Below, in pieces: positions 19,160-28,314 of a stretch of DNA of 64,000 bases. The position numbers and the translations under genes are program-made. Where the stretch lies: positions 62,001 to 126,000 of the forward strand of contig NZ_JRUQ01000006.1 of NCBI RefSeq assembly GCF_000773975.1, given 5' to 3'. This DNA comes from Erwinia typographi (GTDB lineage Bacteria; Pseudomonadota; Gammaproteobacteria; Enterobacterales; Enterobacteriaceae). Under the pieces are notes generated by a model. That model ran no database searches and was not told the origin of the DNA. It was given only the letters and a program-made list of their open reading frames with translations. The number at the start of each line of letters is the position of its first letter. Position 1 is the first letter of the stretch.

Positions 19160-20512
19160 TTAGCGGAACAGGACCTGCGCCCAGCGCGCCAGCCCAGCGG
19201 TAACGGAGCCAAAATCATCACCGCTGGCGAGAGGGATATCAGGCAACTGCTGCTGCAACGCCTGGCGCAGAATCGGTGAACGCGCGCTGCCGCCGGTCAG
19301 ATAGATCACTTCCGGGCGGGTGCCGCTGGCATCCAGCGCCAGGCTAACCTGCTGCTGAATCCGTTCTAACGGCTGAGCAATCGCCGCCTCTAACCCTGCC
19401 ACGTTGATATCGGTATCCAGCGCCTGTTCAATAAAATGCAGAGCGGTAGTGACGGTAGCCTGTTCAGAGAGCGCGATTTTGCTCTCTTCTGCCGCTCGTA
19501 CCAGACGGTAGCCCAGACGCTGTTGCCACACCTTCAGCAGGCGTTTCACCTTTTCCGGCTCCTGCGCATCACGGATCAGCTCCAGCAGCAATTTTCTGCT
19601 GGCGGCGGCATAAAAATCGCTCTGCGCCGGGACATCGTTGATGGCGACGGCATTCCACCACGGCAGCGCGGGCAGGGCGATCCCTTTCTCCGTTGCCCCT
19701 CCCAATCCCAGCAGCGGCATCAGCTCCTTAAAGGCCAGCATAATGTCGAGATCGTTGCCGCCCACGCGGCAGCCGCTGTGGCCTAACAGGCTGTCGTTGC
19801 GATCGGCTTTATCGTGCCACTTTGGCCCCATCAGCAGCATTGAACAGTCGGTGGTTCCGCCGCCAATATCCACGACCAGCACGCGCGTTTCCGTCGTCAG
19901 GGTCGCTTCAAAATCCAACCCGGCAGCCACCGGCTCAAACTGAAACGCCACGTCCTTAAAACCGGCCCGGCTGGCCGCGCGGGCAAGAATCCCCTGTGCC
20001 TGCCGGTTTGCTTCTTCGCCGCCAAGTCCCTGGAAGTTGATCGGACGCCCGATCACCGCCTGGGTCACGCTGTCATTCAGATGGCGCTCCGTCTTCAGGC
20101 GGATATGCAGCATCATCGCGCAGACCAAATCCTCGAAAAAGGCCACCTGCTGCGGTTTCAGGCCGCTGGCGCCAAGAAAGGATTTAGGCGATTTCACAAA
20201 CCAGACGTCTTCAGGATCGGCCATATACTGCGCAAGGGAAGCCAGACCAAACTGGACGCTGGCCGCCGTCACTTCAATATCTTCTTCGCGATTGAACGCC
20301 AGCGCGCGGCGCAGGACGGCCTGATTTTCAGCCTCAGGCGTCGGGATCTGATGATGGCGGAACAGCCACTCGCTGACCGCATCACGGGTGGGCGCGCTAA
20401 GCATCGAGGGTAATAAGGTGGAGCCTTGCTCCAGTGGCAGCAGTGTCGGCGCGCCTTCATTCATCACGGCGACCGAACAGTTGGCTGTCCCGTAATCAAA
20501 CCCTATAAACAT
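19160..20512 (-). CDS. yegD: Hsp70-family chaperone-like protein YegD
   Basis: This 450-residue actin/Hsp70-fold protein has the phosphate-1 motif FIGFDYGTANCSVAV at the N-terminus, phosphate-2 VVDIGGGTTDCS and the adenosine motif IYLTGGSARSPIL. It lacks the long substrate-binding C-terminus of DnaK, as is usual for YegD. The cellular client is unknown. It lies just downstream of yegE on the same strand with 69 nt between them. E. coli alkA, normally between these genes, is absent. Confidence 0.9.
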   Translation of the reverse strand: MFIGFDYGTANCSVAVMNEGAPTLLPLEQGSTLLPSMLSAPTRDAVSEWLFRHHQIPTPEAENQAVLRRALAFNREEDIEVTAASVQFGLASLAQYMADPEDVWFVKSPKSFLGASGLKPQQVAFFEDLVCAMMLHIRLKTERHLNDSVTQAVIGRPINFQGLGGEEANRQAQGILARAASRAGFKDVAFQFEPVAAGLDFEATLTTETRVLVVDIGGGTTDCSMLLMGPKWHDKADRNDSLLGHSGCRVGGNDLDIMLAFKELMPLLGLGGATEKGIALPALPWWNAVAINDVPAQSDFYAAASRKLLLELIRDAQEPEKVKRLLKVWQQRLGYRLVRAAEESKIALSEQATVTTALHFIEQALDTDINVAGLEAAIAQPLERIQQQVSLALDASGTRPEVIYLTGGSARSPILRQALQQQLPDIPLASGDDFGSVTAGLARWAQVLFR

Positions 20513-20581
20513 TTATCCCCCTCAGCTGGAAAAAAGGGGGCGACTTTAGCCCAGGCCTGGGTGGAGAGCAAGGACCCGAGA

Positions 20582-23500
20582 CTATTTAATCGTAAAGTAG
20601 CTGTTGATCAGAAGCTCGCTCAGCGGCTCACGGGGAGAAATTGCGCCGCCCCAGACGCCATCCACGCCAATGTTCGACAGGGTGCTCAAGGTTACCGCCT
20701 GCTCAACCGGACCGGCAATGGTGGCAATAGCCATGCGCTGCGCGTGTCCATGAAGGATGGAGACCATCATTTCATCCATCAGGTTACAGTGCACGTTAGC
20801 AATCAGTTCCTGGCTGAGGATCAGGTAGTCAATGATATCGCCCGGCAGATGATACATAGCGTCCAGATTGCGGCCAAAATCACAGAGCACAATTTTGCAG
20901 CCGCGCTCGCGCAGGCGTTCCACATTGCGGCGAATCTGCTCATCCGCATCGATCAGCGCGTCGGCATGAAGTAAAAAGTGCAGAAGATCGCCAGGCATGG
21001 CAAAGCGCGTTATTTGCGCCAGCATCTCGCTAATGAACGTATCGTTACGCAATCCTTGAGTGGACAGGGGCAGGGCGAGCGTCAACGCTTTGCTGAGCAC
21101 CCCCTGGGCGTAGTTCTGGAAGAATTCGGCAATCAGCTTACGGTCCAGCGCGACAATCAGGTCTTCATCTATCAGCCCTGCGCGGAAGGTACGCTCATCA
21201 ATTTCCTGACCTTCCGGAGTGAATAGCTGCATTTCCGTCAGATAAAAGCTGACCGACTGCGGCTTGCGCGGAGGGCTGACGGCGGAAACCAGCAGTCGCA
21301 TTGGCTGCTGGGTAATAATCTGCTCATTATCCCGACGGGTGAGCGTGGGTTTTAGCGTGCGCAACAGCTGGGCATCATAGACCGCAAGCTGACCGCGACC
21401 GCTGTGCTTGGCGTTATAGCAGGCCAGATCGGCCTGCGCCATCACGTCGCTGAGGCTGGCATTCTCCCTGGTCAGCTGAGTGATCCCGGCGCTGGCGCCG
21501 ACGCGATGCATCCGCCCCTCCCAAAGGAAGCGATAGTCATTGACGGCCGCCACGAGACGACCAATAACGTCGCGCGCGTTGTCCGGCGGGCAGTCGTGCA
21601 GCAGGATGCCAAACTCATCGCCACCCAGCCGGGCGAGGAAATCGCTGCTGCGCAGGTGGTGCTGCATCAGCCCGGAAATTTCCCTCAGCAGGGCATCGCC
21701 AGCCGCATGGCCTGCGGTGTCGTTAACCGCCTTAAAGCGATCCAGATCGACAAAGACCAGCGCATGTTCTTTCTGCTGCTCGACCGCCGAAAGCAGCAGC
21801 GTTTTGAGCTTCTGCTCAAAGCTGACGCGGTTTGGCAGGCTGGTCAGCATATCGTGCGAGGCGCTGTAGCTCAGGCGCCGCATCATTTCCCGCGATTCGC
21901 TGACGTCCTGAATCACGATCACGCTGCCAATATGGTCACCCTTCAGCGTCTTCAGCGGCGTGATGCTGTAATGGATATCGTACTGGCTGCCCGCGCTGTT
22001 ATGCAGCACCAGATCCTGCTCCAGCTCTGGCCTGGACCTGGTCTCAGGGATTTCACAGACCAGCAGGCTTTCCAGCTTCGGCCCATTTCTACCGTGAGTG
22101 ATGCGCAGAATCGTGTTCAGCGGCTGGCCTCCGGCGTTTTCCTGCGACCAGCCGGTCATGCTTTCCGCCACCGGGTTCATAAAGGTCACGCGCATCTCTT
22201 CATCGGTACTGATCACCGCTTCGCCGATAGCGTCAAGCGTGATGTGCATCCGCTCCTTTTCCTGATAGAGCGCATCCGTCAGCGCGCGAACGGGCGTCAC
22301 GTCCTGATTGATGCCCAACATGCGCTCGACGTCGCCGTTTTTATCCAGCACCATGTTGGCCTGGCTGCGGATGTGGCGAATGCCCAGGTCGGTATCAATG
22401 CGAAACTCGATATCAATCGGAGAAGAGGTTTTTACCGCATGATCAAACGCGTCAATCGCCGCCTGCCGGTCTGCCGCCAGCAGGCTGTTCGCCCAGGTCA
22501 GATAGGTCGCCTTACCGCTTTCCGGCAGACCGTAGATCTGGAACATCCGCTTGTCCCAGCTCATTTTTCCGGTAGTCAGGCTCCACTCCCAGACGCCAAT
22601 GCCGCCCGCCTCGTTCGCCAGGGTGATGCGCTGCATCAGGCGTTTATTGACCTCTTCGGTTTTTTTCAGCTCGGTAATGTCTTCAATCTGGGAGATAAAG
22701 TAGAGCGGCAGCTGCTCGCTGTCGCGCACCAGCGAAACGGCCAGCAGCGTCCAGACAATCTGTCCGTCCTTGCGGAAATAGCGCTTTTCCATGCTGTACG
22801 TTTCAATCTCGCCCGCTAACAGCGCGTTGACGAACTCTACATCTGAATGCAGATCGTCTGGATGCGTGAGCTGCTGGAAATCGATTTTCTTCAGCTCTTT
22901 TTCCTGATAGCCCAGCAGAGTACAGAGGGATTTATTGGCCTGGAGCAATTTCCTTTCGGGGGAAACCAGCGCCATGCCAATAGAGGAGAATTCCATCGCG
23001 TGGCGGAAGCGCGTCTCGCTTTCGGAAATGTGCTTTTTCTCTTCGCGAAAAGAGTGCATCACCAGCACCATCATATGATTGGGGAGCAGGGCCATTAAAA
23101 AAGGCAGCCAGGCAGAGTTGGATGCCGGCCACTTGCTGCTATGAATATCAAGCACACCCAGCGCCAGCATCAGCGTCATCATGGTCAGCGTGGCGAAAAA
23201 CACGACAAAAGCCTCGAAGCGGGGCAGGCGCACGGCGCTATAAAACAGCACCACAATTACGAAGGTGAAGGGCCAGGGCAGATAGCGCAATGAGATGTAG
23301 CTTAGCGCCAGGGTGACGACCAGCGTCACCAGCGTTTCAAACAGCGCGTTCTGATGTCGGGCTTTATGAAAATAGTCATTCTTCCACAGCAGACAAACGG
23401 GTCCGATCGCCAGCATACCGATCGCTTCGGAAATCACCCAGGTGGAGAAAAAGCGGAAGCTGGCATGGTCGCCTGTTCCCTGTGCCCAGGTTGCCAGCAG

Positions 23501-23920
23501 GCCGCCAATCAGCGGGGAAAACACGCCGACCGTCACCATCATTTTGCTCCAGCTGAGCAGTGAGTCGAGCGGCGAGTGGCGATCCAGCATGACCCGCAGT
23601 AGCGATCCGCCAATGATGGCCTGGAGCAGATTAATGAGCGGAAATTTGACGTTCGCCAGCATCGGACCGATGACCAGTGCGTTGGCCAGCACTATCCCAA
23701 GAAAACAGCTCAGCAGAACCCGCGGCAGTGAGGAAAGGGATAACCGGAAGATGAGAATGGTCATCAGCGCCGTAGAGAACCATAACGGTGAGATTTGCCC
23801 ACTGACCTTAACCAGCTCCAGGCAGAAGAAGGTTAAGACAAAACTCAACCCGCCCAGTAGTAGCGCCTGGGGCCAGCGAAGGGCTGTGCGTTTCACGGAT
23901 AACAGGGTGTCAGTCGTCAT
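20582..23920 (-). CDS. dgcE: Diguanylate cyclase DgcE (YegE): MASE1-PAS-GGDEF-degenerate EAL
   Basis: This 1112-residue inner-membrane protein should make cyclic di-GMP. Order: MASE1 sensor with about eight helices (residues 15-300), PAS repeats (about 310-680; e.g. FSSIGMALVSPERKLLQANK), a GGDEF domain with the intact active site RLGGDEFGIL, preceded by the inhibitory RSSD site at the canonical spacing, and a C-terminal EAL-like domain. That last domain has no EAL motif and lacks recognisable catalytic metal ligands, so phosphodiesterase activity is unlikely, as in E. coli DgcE. c-di-GMP from DgcE controls the motile-to-sessile switch and curli in E. coli. Its position near the EPS locus may be coincidental. 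Confidence 0.92.
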   Translation of the reverse strand: MTTDTLLSVKRTALRWPQALLLGGLSFVLTFFCLELVKVSGQISPLWFSTALMTILIFRLSLSSLPRVLLSCFLGIVLANALVIGPMLANVKFPLINLLQAIIGGSLLRVMLDRHSPLDSLLSWSKMMVTVGVFSPLIGGLLATWAQGTGDHASFRFFSTWVISEAIGMLAIGPVCLLWKNDYFHKARHQNALFETLVTLVVTLALSYISLRYLPWPFTFVIVVLFYSAVRLPRFEAFVVFFATLTMMTLMLALGVLDIHSSKWPASNSAWLPFLMALLPNHMMVLVMHSFREEKKHISESETRFRHAMEFSSIGMALVSPERKLLQANKSLCTLLGYQEKELKKIDFQQLTHPDDLHSDVEFVNALLAGEIETYSMEKRYFRKDGQIVWTLLAVSLVRDSEQLPLYFISQIEDITELKKTEEVNKRLMQRITLANEAGGIGVWEWSLTTGKMSWDKRMFQIYGLPESGKATYLTWANSLLAADRQAAIDAFDHAVKTSSPIDIEFRIDTDLGIRHIRSQANMVLDKNGDVERMLGINQDVTPVRALTDALYQEKERMHITLDAIGEAVISTDEEMRVTFMNPVAESMTGWSQENAGGQPLNTILRITHGRNGPKLESLLVCEIPETRSRPELEQDLVLHNSAGSQYDIHYSITPLKTLKGDHIGSVIVIQDVSESREMMRRLSYSASHDMLTSLPNRVSFEQKLKTLLLSAVEQQKEHALVFVDLDRFKAVNDTAGHAAGDALLREISGLMQHHLRSSDFLARLGGDEFGILLHDCPPDNARDVIGRLVAAVNDYRFLWEGRMHRVGASAGITQLTRENASLSDVMAQADLACYNAKHSGRGQLAVYDAQLLRTLKPTLTRRDNEQIITQQPMRLLVSAVSPPRKPQSVSFYLTEMQLFTPEGQEIDERTFRAGLIDEDLIVALDRKLIAEFFQNYAQGVLSKALTLALPLSTQGLRNDTFISEMLAQITRFAMPGDLLHFLLHADALIDADEQIRRNVERLRERGCKIVLCDFGRNLDAMYHLPGDIIDYLILSQELIANVHCNLMDEMMVSILHGHAQRMAIATIAGPVEQAVTLSTLSNIGVDGVWGGAISPREPLSELLINSYFTIK

Positions 23921-24087
23921 TCATCAGTCCAGCACGGCGCCGGAGTCCCTACTGAACCGGAGGCGCAATCTACGTTACTTGAGCGATGCTAACATAACCG
24001 ATTATGAATGCTTGTGGTAATTCAAAACAGGGCTGTATTCGGCCGATTGAACGACAGAAATTCGCCCTTTTGTTGATCCCTGCACGG

Positions 24088-24717
24088 TTACTGGCGCAGT
24101 TTCAACAGATCGGCGCGGGTCCAGGCATGATCGATACCGGCGATTTGCATCGAAAGATGCTGGAGGTACTGCTGGGTAGTAGCGTTGCGCCCGTGGCTCA
24201 GTAGCACCAGGGGGAGCAGCAGCGCTATGCCGACCTGGCCGGTTGAAAAGCCCTGGAGCGTTGAACGACGCTGGCTGACGAGAAACACACTGCTGAGGGT
24301 GAATCCCAGAATCAGTCCGCTGATCACTTCACTGGTTGAGTGGTAATTCAGGACCAGGCGAGATACGCCGACCATCAACGGAATAAGGTAGCCAACGGCT
24401 ACGGTCACAGCTCGCCAGCCAGGGCTGAGGCGACCGCTAAGCAGCCAGAACATCACCGGCCACAGGGTGGCGGACATGGCGCTGTGGCCGCTAAAACCGG
24501 TGAAATTAAAGCGAGCGCTGCCGATGCCGAACCCCATAAAGGCAATTTTAGACAGGCTGACGATGGTGCCAGCGGCACAGAAAGCCAGTGCCCAGTACCA
24601 GACGGCACGATGGTCGCTGTTTTTCCAGGTGATCAGGACTGCCATAATCACCGCGGTGGGGATTAACAGCATGCTGTCGCCAAAATAGGTCAATATATGC
24701 AAAATGTGCCCGTGCAC
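24088..24717 (-). CDS. PAP2-family membrane phosphatase
   Basis: This 209-residue protein has five to six hydrophobic helices and the three PAP2 phosphatase motifs in diverged form: a lysine-to-arginine region ending GSARFNF, the FSGHSAM block with the catalytic histidine and SRLVLNYHSTSEV with the second histidine. Relatives dephosphorylate phosphatidic acid, PgpB-type lipids or undecaprenyl pyrophosphate. A role in recycling the lipid carrier used by the nearby polysaccharide loci is possible but inferred. It is divergent from udk. Confidence 0.78.
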   Translation of the reverse strand: MHGHILHILTYFGDSMLLIPTAVIMAVLITWKNSDHRAVWYWALAFCAAGTIVSLSKIAFMGFGIGSARFNFTGFSGHSAMSATLWPVMFWLLSGRLSPGWRAVTVAVGYLIPLMVGVSRLVLNYHSTSEVISGLILGFTLSSVFLVSQRRSTLQGFSTGQVGIALLLPLVLLSHGRNATTQQYLQHLSMQIAGIDHAWTRADLLKLRQ

Positions 24718-24820
24718 CTGATTTCCTTCTTGCTGTGTTAAAAGGCCAGTTAAGTTAATCAGCGGCTTTACATGGCTTGCAGAGCTGTTGCCCGCTAAGC
24801 CTCTGCCGCCTGGCTAAAAA

Positions 24821-24836
24821 TGTGAGAGTGATCTCA
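24821..24836 (+). promoter_or_regulatory. CRP-like site between the PAP2 phosphatase gene and udk
   Basis: TGTGA-N6-TCTCA matches the CRP consensus (TGTGA-N6-TCACA) at nine of ten core positions, and flanking A/T bases also fit. It is about 104 nt upstream of the phosphatase start and about 110 nt before a -10-like TATAAT (24933-24938) of udk, so which gene it would serve is unclear. Confidence 0.4.
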
Positions 24837-24932
24837 TTACCATCAGTTTAACGACCAATGCCATGCGCGCCTAACGGGATAGTCTGAAAAGCAAAACCGC
24901 GCTTTTCTCTGGCATCAACCTCCCGAAATCCT

Positions 24933-24938
24933 TATAAT
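24933..24938 (+). promoter_or_regulatory. Probable udk -10 element
   Basis: A perfect TATAAT lies 57 nt upstream of the udk ATG. No good -35 hexamer stands at 16-18 nt upstream (TGGCAT at best), so this is a tentative sigma-70 promoter. Confidence 0.4.
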
Positions 24939-24995
24939 TACGCGCGAAATCGTCCTCTCCTTTGTCTTTGACACCAGTAATCAGGTCTTCAATTT

Positions 24996-25637
24996 ATGAC
25001 TGACAAGTCGCACCAGTGCGTCATCGTAGGTATTGCCGGCGCATCCGCCTCGGGAAAAAGTCTTATTGCCAGTACGCTCTATCGCGAAGTGCGCGAGCGG
25101 GTTGGCGATGAAAATATCGGCGTCATCCCCGAAGATGCGTATTATAAAGACCAGAGCCACCTGACTATGGATGAGCGGGTTAAAACCAACTACGATCACC
25201 CCAGCGCGATGGATCATAACCTGCTGCTACAACACTTGCAGAAGTTGAAGGCGGGCGAGGCTATCGAACTCCCGGTATACAGCTACGTTGAGCATACCCG
25301 TACTGCGCAAACTGTTCAGCTTAAGCCGAAGAAAGTGATTATTCTTGAAGGCATTCTGCTACTAACCGACGCTCGCCTGCGTCAGGAAATGAATTTCTCC
25401 ATCTTCGTCGACACGCCGCTGGATATCTGCCTGATGCGCCGCATGAAGCGTGATGTCAACGAGCGCGGGCGCTCTATGGATTCCGTAATGGCGCAGTATC
25501 AGAAAACCGTTCGCCCAATGTTCCTGCAGTTCATTGAGCCTTCCAAGCAGTATGCCGACATTATCGTGCCTCGCGGTGGGAAAAACCGTATCGCTATCGA
25601 TATTCTGAAGGCCAAGATCAACCAATTCTTCGAGTAG
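24996..25637 (+). CDS. udk: Uridine kinase
   Basis: This 213-residue cytoplasmic enzyme phosphorylates uridine and cytidine with GTP/ATP in pyrimidine salvage. It has the P-loop [11 protein letters not shown] near residue 12, the [10 protein letters not shown] nucleoside-binding stretch, [10 protein letters not shown] and [13 protein letters not shown] in the lid region. Length and sequence match the E. coli enzyme almost residue for residue. It is followed by dcd 112 nt downstream on the same strand, the usual enterobacterial pairing. Confidence 0.97.
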   Translation: MTDKSHQCVIVGIAGASASGKSLIASTLYREVRERVGDENIGVIPEDAYYKDQSHLTMDERVKTNYDHPSAMDHNLLLQHLQKLKAGEAIELPVYSYVEHTRTAQTVQLKPKKVIILEGILLLTDARLRQEMNFSIFVDTPLDICLMRRMKRDVNERGRSMDSVMAQYQKTVRPMFLQFIEPSKQYADIIVPRGGKNRIAIDILKAKINQFFE

Positions 25638-25749
25638 CCGCCGGGACCCGGTTATTGATAGCCGGGCAGAGAGGCTGCGCGGGGAGCACAAGGACGTAGC
25701 GTTTCCCCAAGCCGTTCAGGCACCACCTTATTCCGAGGGAGTTTTAACC

Positions 25750-26331
25750 ATGAGATTATGCGACCGCGACATTGAAAGCTGGCTGGACAACGGCCAGCTT
25801 GAGATTATTCCACGCCCCCCTATCGAGCGCATTAATGGCGCGACGGTCGATGTGCGGCTGGGCAATCAGTTCAGAACCTTCCGCGGCCACACGGCGGCGT
25901 TTATCGATCTTAGCGGGCCGAAGGATGAAGTGAGCGCGGCACTCGATCGCGTTATGAGCGATGAGATAGTGCTGCCGGAAGGCGAGGCGTTTTTCCTGCA
26001 CCCTGGCGAACTGGCGCTGGCGGTGACGTTTGAATCCGTGACGCTGCCGGACAATCTGGTCGGCTGGCTGGACGGGCGATCTTCGCTGGCGCGTCTGGGG
26101 CTGATGGTTCACGTCACCGCACACCGCATCGATCCAGGCTGGCAGGGCCGGATTGTGCTCGAGTTCTATAATTCAGGTAAGCTACCTCTGGCATTACGCC
26201 CTGGGATGCTGATCGGCGCGCTAAGCTTCGAGCCGCTTTCCGGGCCCGCCGCGCGGCCGTACAACCGCCGTAGCGATGCAAAATATAAAGGGCAGCAGGG
26301 CGCGGATGCCAGCCGGATAGACAAAGATTAG
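25750..26331 (+). CDS. dcd: dCTP deaminase
   Basis: This 193-residue homotrimeric enzyme deaminates dCTP to dUTP, the main source of dUMP for thymidylate synthesis in enterobacteria. The active-site region is seen in [16 protein letters not shown] and [19 protein letters not shown], which holds the catalytic glutamate. Length equals E. coli Dcd. It sits between udk and asmA in conserved order. A GAGGGAG Shine-Dalgarno-like sequence precedes the start. Confidence 0.97.
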   Translation: MRLCDRDIESWLDNGQLEIIPRPPIERINGATVDVRLGNQFRTFRGHTAAFIDLSGPKDEVSAALDRVMSDEIVLPEGEAFFLHPGELALAVTFESVTLPDNLVGWLDGRSSLARLGLMVHVTAHRIDPGWQGRIVLEFYNSGKLPLALRPGMLIGALSFEPLSGPAARPYNRRSDAKYKGQQGADASRIDKD

Positions 26332-26390
26332 GATCATCAGGCCGTCAGCGTATTGCCTGCGAGCATACCTGTCGGGAATAAGGGGAAGGC

Positions 26391-28235
26391 ATGAGACGAT
26401 TTATTACCACGCTGGCTATTTTGCTGGTGGTAATTGTGGCCGGAATGACAGCACTGGTCTTATTGGTTAATCCCAACGATTTTCGCGGTTATATGGCTCA
26501 GCAGGTTGAGCAGCGCAGCGGCTACCGCCTGGCGTTAAGCGGCAATTTGCGCTGGCACGTATGGCCGCAGCTGAGCATCCTCTCCGGCCAGATGACGCTG
26601 ACCGCACCAGGGGCTAAGCAGCCGGTGGTCAGCGCCAGCAATATGCGTCTTGACGTCAGCCTTCTTCCTTTAATTTCGCATCAGCTTGCGGTCAAAAAAG
26701 TGATGCTGAAAGGGGCGATCGTTAATCTGACCCCGGACAGCGCAGCGCAGCGGCCTGCCAATGCCCCCGTTGTCCCTGATGATTCTGTTCCGGTCGATGA
26801 GGTGACTAAGGGATGGACGTTCGATATTGCTGAGCTGCGCGTTGCTGACAGCCTGCTGATTTGGCAACAGGGCAACGGCGAACAGCTAAATCTTCGCGAT
26901 CTTAATCTTCAGCTTTCGCAGGACCGCAAACGCCAGGCCCATATCGAGCTGAGTAGCCGTATCAGCCGCGACCAGCGTGAACTGCTGCTCAATCTTAACA
27001 GCGATGTGGACGTCAGCCGCTATCCGCAGCATCTCTCTGCGACGATCAATCAGCTCGACTATCAGCTCACCGGCGCGGATCTGCCGAACGAAGGGCTGAA
27101 AGGGCAGATGAAAATGCAGGCCGACTGGAACGCAGGCGCTCAGGCCTTCAACCTTAAAAATCTCTCCCTGACTGCCAATGACAGCCAACTGAGCGGCAGC
27201 GCCAGTGGACGGCTCAGCGCCCGCCCGCAGCTGAAGGTGGACCTGCATTCACCCGAGCTGAATATGGACTCGCTGCTGGGCCTTGAGCCTGACAGCGACA
27301 ACGGGGGGCAGACCGTTCAGGCGCAGCGGCAGGGCCGTGGTCCGGTGATCTCTCAGCCCGCTGAGCATGATAATGCTGATTCACCGCTCAATGCGATGGA
27401 CGGCAATATTGCGCTGACCATAGATAAGATGCGCTGGCGGGGAATGCATTTCGACCAGGTAAGGATGAACGCCTCCAGTCAGGATGGCCTGCTGACTCTG
27501 GCGACGCTGAACGGTAAAGCCGGAGGAGGAGAGTTCTCTTTACCCGGCAGCATTGATGTCCGTACCGCCGAGACAAAGGTAAACCTCCAGCCTGAGCTAA
27601 AAAACATTGCCGTGGCGCCGTTACTTAATGCCTTTGATCTGCCTGCATCGTTGAGTGGCGAGCTCTCTCTGTCCGGGGCATTCAGCGGTTATGGCCTGAC
27701 CGTTCCTTCCTTCAGGCAGCGCTGGAAAGGCACGGCAGCGGTGAGTCTGGACAACGCCCAGTTGGCCGGGCTGAATTTCCCGCGGATGATCCAACGGGCC
27801 GTTGAGCGTAACAGCAACCGGGTTCGCGGACCGGCAGAAACCGCCAGCAGCAGCAATTTGCAGCAGATTAAAGGTGAGGCGACGCTGGATAACGGCGTGC
27901 TGACCTTCCCGGGGCTGAACGGGCACTCTCCGATGATGGACTACAGCGGCAAAGGGCAGGTAAATCTTGTCAGCCAGCAGGCCGATTTGACCTTTGGCAT
28001 TAAGGTAACCAACGGCTGGAGCGGCGACGATGAGCTGGTCAGGCGTTTGCAGCAGACGCCGGTGCCGCTGCGCATTTACGGTCCCTGGCTTGGGCTGAAC
28101 TACTCGCTGCAGGTCGACCAGGTTCTGCGTCAGCAGCTACAGGACGAGGCGAAGAAACGATTACAGCAATGGTCAGATCGCAATCAGGACAGCGACAAGC
28201 ATAACTCGGTGCAAAAGCTGCTTAAGGATATGTAG
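26391..28235 (+). CDS. asmA: AsmA-family envelope protein
   Basis: This 614-residue protein has a single N-terminal membrane anchor (about residues 5-27) and a long periplasmic part. The AsmA domain runs from the N-terminus (NPNDFRGYMAQQVEQRSGY) and an AsmA C-terminal repeat lies at about 400-560. Family members are bridge-like proteins thought to move phospholipids between membranes. AsmA itself influences outer-membrane assembly. A proline- and glutamine-rich spacer lies around 305-330. The gene ends the udk-dcd-asmA series and is followed by a strong terminator. Confidence 0.93.
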   Translation: MRRFITTLAILLVVIVAGMTALVLLVNPNDFRGYMAQQVEQRSGYRLALSGNLRWHVWPQLSILSGQMTLTAPGAKQPVVSASNMRLDVSLLPLISHQLAVKKVMLKGAIVNLTPDSAAQRPANAPVVPDDSVPVDEVTKGWTFDIAELRVADSLLIWQQGNGEQLNLRDLNLQLSQDRKRQAHIELSSRISRDQRELLLNLNSDVDVSRYPQHLSATINQLDYQLTGADLPNEGLKGQMKMQADWNAGAQAFNLKNLSLTANDSQLSGSASGRLSARPQLKVDLHSPELNMDSLLGLEPDSDNGGQTVQAQRQGRGPVISQPAEHDNADSPLNAMDGNIALTIDKMRWRGMHFDQVRMNASSQDGLLTLATLNGKAGGGEFSLPGSIDVRTAETKVNLQPELKNIAVAPLLNAFDLPASLSGELSLSGAFSGYGLTVPSFRQRWKGTAAVSLDNAQLAGLNFPRMIQRAVERNSNRVRGPAETASSSNLQQIKGEATLDNGVLTFPGLNGHSPMMDYSGKGQVNLVSQQADLTFGIKVTNGWSGDDELVRRLQQTPVPLRIYGPWLGLNYSLQVDQVLRQQLQDEAKKRLQQWSDRNQDSDKHNSVQKLLKDM

Positions 28236-28251
28236 AACCGGGTGATAAATT

Positions 28252-28282
28252 AAAAGGGCTGATGAAAATCAGCCCTTTTTTT
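28252..28282 (+). terminator. Intrinsic terminator between asmA and yegH
   Basis: A 12-bp stem (AAAAGGGCTGAT / ATCAGCCCTTTT, GAAA loop) is followed by TTT on the plus strand. The A-rich 5' side gives a U-tract on the minus strand as well, so it can terminate both convergent genes. Confidence 0.88.
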
Positions 28283-28314
28283 GGACGCGAACGTTTGGTT
28301 ACTGCAGTAAAAAA

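Noticed and set aside
21404-22819. 471-codon open frame antisense to yegE
   Set aside because: Typical shadow frame of a GC-rich gene; composition rich in Arg, Gln and His, no family motifs, and yegE on the other strand is fully supported.
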